A DNA stretch of 64,000 nucleotides from Dactylosporangium siamense (GTDB taxonomy: Bacteria; Actinomycetota; Actinomycetes; Mycobacteriales; Micromonosporaceae). Shown here one piece after another: positions 61,314 through 64,000 of this stretch (position 1 is its first letter; the number at the start of each line of letters is the position of its first letter). Position numbers and translations under genes: made by a program. The notes under the pieces were generated by a model, which was given only the letters and a program-made list of their open reading frames with translations, did no database searches and was not told the DNA's origin. The stretch lies in NCBI RefSeq assembly GCF_016862795.1, contig NZ_BONQ01000003.1, positions 1 through 64,000 on the forward strand. Reading direction: 5' to 3'.

Positions 61314-62207
61314 TCAGGTCGGCTTTCCAACCTTCTGCGGGTGGCCGCTGCTGTCGGAGATCGTGTCGCCGAGCGTGGCCAGGTAGGCGGCCTCACCGAC
61401 GGCCAGGTACTCCAGGTTGCGGCGCAGCTGCACCGGGATCCGCACGGGTGGCGGCTCGGCGCGCCGGGTCCGGCCGACCAGGAACAGCAGCGCGCCGACC
61501 AGGATCGCGCCGATGATGCCGTCCAGCCAGTAGTGGTTGGCGGTGCCGACCACGACGATCATCGTGAGCACCGGGTGGGCCAGCCACAGCCAGCGCCACC
61601 GGCTGCTGGTCGCGATGATCAGCCCGCAGGCGACCACGAGCGCCCAGCCGACGTGCAGCGACGGCATCGCCGCGTACTGGTTGCTCAGCGTGTCGGTCTG
61701 CGGTGGCCCGTACACCGAAGGCCCGAACTTCGCCGCGGTGTCGACCATGCCGATCCCGGCCAGCATCCGCGGCGGTGCGAGCGGGAACGCGAAGTGCATC
61801 GCAAGCCCCGCCGCGGTCAGCCACGCGAGGATGCGCCGGAAGCGCAGGTAATGTGCGGGGCGGAAGATGTACATGAACAGCAGGAAGGCGATCGTCGCCG
61901 GGAAGTGCACCACCGCGTAGTAGACGTTGGCGGAGCGGATGACGACCTCGGAGGCGAGGAGCAGGTGCTGCAGGTCCACCTCGTCGGGCAGCCACAGGGC
62001 CCGCTCGGCGTGCCAGACGAGCTTCGCGTTCTCGTAGGCCTCCCCGACGCGGCCGTCGACGAGCAACCGCCCCATCTTGTAGGCGAGGAACAACCCGACG
62101 ACCAGCAGCAGCTCGGCCCAGGCACGGGGGCGCACCCGCGCCTGCTTCTGGGCTGCGGTTGGCGTGGCGGCGTTGTCCCGTTCACGCAACCCCGGCCCCG
62201 TGTTCAC
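61314..62207 (-). CDS. PAP2-type phosphatase (AUR1-like) membrane protein
   Basis: The gene encodes 297 aa from GTG 62207; the TTG at 62300 would add a poor leader. About six membrane helices are predicted. The PAP2 catalytic motifs are MPSLHVGWALVV (C2, with the proton-donor His) and GTANHYWLDGIIGA (C3, His and Asp). C1 is reduced to RRAEPPP-like or absent. Members of the AUR1/inositolphosphorylceramide-synthase branch dephosphorylate or transfer lipid phosphates outside the membrane. Actinobacterial relatives are abundant with unknown substrate. Confidence 0.88.
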   Translation of the reverse strand: MNTGPGLRERDNAATPTAAQKQARVRPRAWAELLLVVGLFLAYKMGRLLVDGRVGEAYENAKLVWHAERALWLPDEVDLQHLLLASEVVIRSANVYYAVVHFPATIAFLLFMYIFRPAHYLRFRRILAWLTAAGLAMHFAFPLAPPRMLAGIGMVDTAAKFGPSVYGPPQTDTLSNQYAAMPSLHVGWALVVACGLIIATSSRWRWLWLAHPVLTMIVVVGTANHYWLDGIIGAILVGALLFLVGRTRRAEPPPVRIPVQLRRNLEYLAVGEAAYLATLGDTISDSSGHPQKVGKPT

Positions 62208-62335
62208 GATCGACAACGTACCTGATGTTGCCAACCCGGCAATATTGCTGAACGGGCAGAACCCGCCATGGCCTGCATCACAAACTTGTTTATCCTTCAA
62301 GGAAATAGTCGATATCCAAGGGTTGAGGGAGCACG
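62208..62335. promoter_or_regulatory. AT-rich divergent promoter region
   Basis: This 128-bp spacer between the PAP2 and DinB-type genes is AT-rich for this genome (CAATATTGCTGAAC, TTTATCCTTCAAGGAAATAG) and should carry both promoters. No clear operator palindrome is visible. Confidence 0.5.
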
Positions 62336-63127
62336 ATGACCAGCCGAGCCGATCAGGCGATCGCCGCCCTGCGCAAGGGGCACGAAGACCTCACCGCTCT
62401 CGTCCGCGGGCTCACGTCTGAGCAGCTCACCGGGCCTTCAGCGGCCAGTGAGTGGGATCTCTCCCAGGTGATCAGCCACCTGGGCAGCGGCGCCGAGATC
62501 AACCTGGAGGCGGTCCGCGCCTCCCTCGAGGGGCGGCCCGCCCCGGAGTTCGAGTTCAACAAGGGCGTCTGGGCCCGCTGGGACGGCATGACCCCGGACG
62601 AGCGCGCTGTCGAGTTTCCGATCGCGAACCAGCGCCTGGTCGAGGCGTACGAGGCGTTCGACGCCACCCAGCGCGCCGAGCACCGCATCGACATCGGCTG
62701 GATGCCCGAGCCCGTCGACGTGGCGACGTCGGCCGTGCTGCGGCTCACCGAGTTCGGCTACCACGACTGGGACGTGCGGGCCGGCCTCGACCCGTCGGCG
62801 ACGCTCGCCCCGGAGGCGGCCGTCCTGATCGACGACCGGATCGAGGGGCTCTTCGGGTGGATCGCGAAGCCGGCCTACCTCGACGGCCGCACCGCCGACC
62901 TGCTCGTCACGCTCACCGACCTCGGCGAGCAGCGCGGCCTGCACCTCAAGGACCCGGTCACCCTGGGCGCCGCGCCGGCGTCACCGGACGGCGAGCTGAG
63001 CCTGACTCTGGAGGCGTTCCTGCGCCTCGCCGCCGGGCGCCTGTCCGTGCAGCACACCCCCGCCGACGTGAAGATCACGGGGCCGATCAGCCTCGACGAC
63101 CTGCGCGCCGTCTTCCCGGGCTACTGA
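62336..63127 (+). CDS. Maleylpyruvate isomerase-family mycothiol-dependent protein
   Basis: The protein has 263 aa from ATG 62336. The N-terminal DinB-like four-helix domain (MDMPI-N) shows ALVRGLTSEQLTGPSAASEWDLSQVISHLGSGAEIN, with a metal-type His49, and EFGYHDWDVRAGLDP with further metal ligands. An extra C-terminal domain (about 175-263) contains LTLEAFLRLAAGRL, common in MDMPI-C proteins. Such proteins use mycothiol in actinobacteria, but the reaction here is unknown. Confidence 0.87.
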   Translation: MTSRADQAIAALRKGHEDLTALVRGLTSEQLTGPSAASEWDLSQVISHLGSGAEINLEAVRASLEGRPAPEFEFNKGVWARWDGMTPDERAVEFPIANQRLVEAYEAFDATQRAEHRIDIGWMPEPVDVATSAVLRLTEFGYHDWDVRAGLDPSATLAPEAAVLIDDRIEGLFGWIAKPAYLDGRTADLLVTLTDLGEQRGLHLKDPVTLGAAPASPDGELSLTLEAFLRLAAGRLSVQHTPADVKITGPISLDDLRAVFPGY

Positions 63128-63142
63128 CCGCACCCGCAGAGC

Positions 63143-63174
63143 GACCCCGGCACCGGAAGCTCCGGGCCGGGGTC
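63143..63174 (+). terminator. Terminator hairpin after DinB-type gene
   Basis: GACCCCGGC paired with GCCGGGGTC around a 14-nt loop lies 16 nt after the stop at 63127. Confidence 0.7.
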
Positions 63175-63269
63175 GACGGGGGTGGTGGGGGCGTGGTGCG
63201 AAAGTCAATGTGGGGTGCGGCGGCGCCTGCCGGAGCGCCTGGATCAATGCCGCTGCCCCTGACGCCGGA

Positions 63270-63599
63270 TCAGGCCTTGAGGGACTGCAGGCAGAGCACG
63301 TCGCCGTTCTTGCCCGGCTTGCCCTCCCAGTAGACGTTCGTGGTCGCTTCGAACGCGTTGCACACCGTCGAGTTGGCGCCCATGGCTTCGGACTCCGGCT
63401 TGTTGTCGACCTTGCCGACGACCTTGAAGTCGGCGTCAGAGGCGTCGCACTTGACGATCTTCAGCTCGTTGGCGGAAACCTGGTGCACACAGTCACCGGA
63501 CTTGGCGTTGAGCGCCGCGTCGCGGTTGAGGTACCAGCCGACGCCAGCGAGGATGGCGAGTACTACGAGGGAACCAACGAACTTGACAACCTTGGACAT
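63270..63599 (-). CDS. LppU/SCO3897-like membrane-anchored protein
   Basis: The gene encodes 109 aa from ATG 63599. It starts with an N-terminal membrane anchor (VVKFVGSLVVLAILAGVGWYL). The extracytoplasmic domain has the SGDCVHQVSANELKIVKCDASDADFKVVGKV pattern of the LppU/SCO3897 family, with four cysteines (CVH, VKC, VCNA, LCLQ) that could form two disulfides. The family is small, secreted or membrane-tethered, and has no known role. Confidence 0.85.
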   Translation of the reverse strand: MSKVVKFVGSLVVLAILAGVGWYLNRDAALNAKSGDCVHQVSANELKIVKCDASDADFKVVGKVDNKPESEAMGANSTVCNAFEATTNVYWEGKPGKNGDVLCLQSLKA

Positions 63600-63691
63600 G
63601 CGGAAGTTTCTACCGGTCACACTGCGTTCCCGCTGCCCCCCGATCGTATCGGTTGCATCACACCTCACCTGTTAGCTGACCTGCACGGAAA

Positions 63692-63719
63692 CGGGCGAGG
63701 GACAATAGCCCCTCGCCCG
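63692..63719 (-). terminator. Terminator hairpin of P-domain protein gene
   Basis: CGGGCGAGGG paired with CCCTCGCCCG, with an 8-nt loop, lies 46 bp past the stop at 63766 on the minus strand and is followed by TTTCC. Confidence 0.8.
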
Positions 63720-63765
63720 CACCCACAGTGATCGTCATGCCACGATCAGCGTGTCTTCCGTCGAT

Positions 63766-64000
63766 TTAGAGGGTGAGCGTCCAGGTGTCGATGCGTCCCG
63801 TGTCGAGGCTGGCGGCGTCGCGGACCCGCAGGGTCCAGGTGCCGTTGGCGGCCTCGGAGGACAGGTTGACGGTGAACGTCTGGTTGATGTTGTCGGCGCT
63901 GCCGCCGGTCCGGTTCGCCAGGTTGTAGACCGAGCCGTCGGGAGCGACGAGGTCGACGACCAGGTCACCACGGTAGGTGTGGATGATGTTGACCGCCACG
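63766..64000 (-). CDS. C-terminal proprotein-convertase P-domain, partial
   Basis: Only the last 78 or so residues are in the window; the gene continues past the right edge. The visible sequence, VNIIHTYRGDLVVDLVAPDG, then NLANRTGGSADNIN and EAANGTWTLRVRDAASLDTG and IDTWTL, is a P-domain (P_proprotein), the jelly-roll domain found at the C-terminus of secreted subtilisin-, trypsin- or metalloprotease-type proteins in actinobacteria. The catalytic part should lie immediately to the right. Confidence 0.9.
   Translation of the reverse strand, partial: VAVNIIHTYRGDLVVDLVAPDGSVYNLANRTGGSADNINQTFTVNLSSEAANGTWTLRVRDAASLDTGRIDTWTLTL

Overview
The window is very GC-rich, with coding frames whose third positions are almost all G or C, frequent GTG starts, many 1-4 bp stop/start overlaps and families typical of mycelial actinobacteria (secreted CBM2 and ricin-lectin glycosidases, DUF5990, DUF2127, mycothiol-type DinB/maleylpyruvate isomerase folds, a SpoIIE/RsbW-type mega-sensor, a CebR-type LacI regulator). 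A Micromonosporaceae-like soil saprophyte is the best guess; the genus cannot be fixed from sequence alone. No rRNA, tRNA, CRISPR array, transposase or integrase was recognised.

Layout. 1-4.6 kb (minus): a tightly coupled cassette of epimerase, GT2 glycosyltransferase, ATP-grasp ligase and two membrane proteins, running off the left edge. 5.0-13.8 kb (plus): two proteins of unknown function, then secreted polysaccharide-active proteins (ThuA-ricin lectin; CBM2-PL11 rhamnogalacturonan lyase), a membrane protein with collagen-like repeats and a discoidin domain, a decayed gene and DUF5990. 14-21.6 kb: a ChvE-MmsAB sugar ABC transporter with two LacI-type operators, divergent from an acyl-CoA ligase, a cold-shock-domain protein and an SDR protein. 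21.6-28.3 kb: an OmpR/HAMP two-component pair, a gene-poor repeat-rich stretch, a low-complexity gene that seems frameshifted, and a DUF305 gene. 28.4-37.9 kb: a GH5-CBM2 cellulase, a TetR/YhgE/ABC efflux unit with a palindromic operator, a chemoreceptor, a LysR/MFS pair and a DUF305 lipoprotein. 38-45.8 kb: a CebR regulon, with five perfect copies of GGAGAGCGCTCTCC controlling cebR, a giant CBM32/GH16-like/TIM-barrel enzyme and a GH1 beta-glucosidase; two copies sit in front of no gene. 45.9-52.3 kb: signalling (CheY-like, STAS, zf-HC2), paaK, TetR-DUF4865 and small metabolic genes. 52.3-55.6 kb: a redox operon. 55.6-64 kb: a 1271-aa hybrid sensor/phosphatase, a GntR regulator, DUF2127, PAP2, a DinB-type protein, an LppU-like protein and the C-terminal P-domain of a secreted protease.

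How the parts work together. Secreted GH5, PL11, ThuA/ricin and CBM32 enzymes would open plant polysaccharides. The CebR-controlled GH1 enzyme would hydrolyse imported cello-oligosaccharides, and the ChvE-MmsAB system would import monosaccharides. The most novel unit is the redox operon at 52.3-55.6 kb: a small membrane protein ending in a near-match to the ApbE flavinylation motif, ApbE itself, a ferric-reductase-like membrane protein, a NuoF-like flavoprotein and a 3Fe-4S ferredoxin. Its junctions are filled by 14-codon micro-ORFs chained by ATGA overlaps, three of them on a 41-bp tandem repeat. The second notable signal is a pair of divergent CebR-type promoters at 38.38-38.56 kb with no genes attached.
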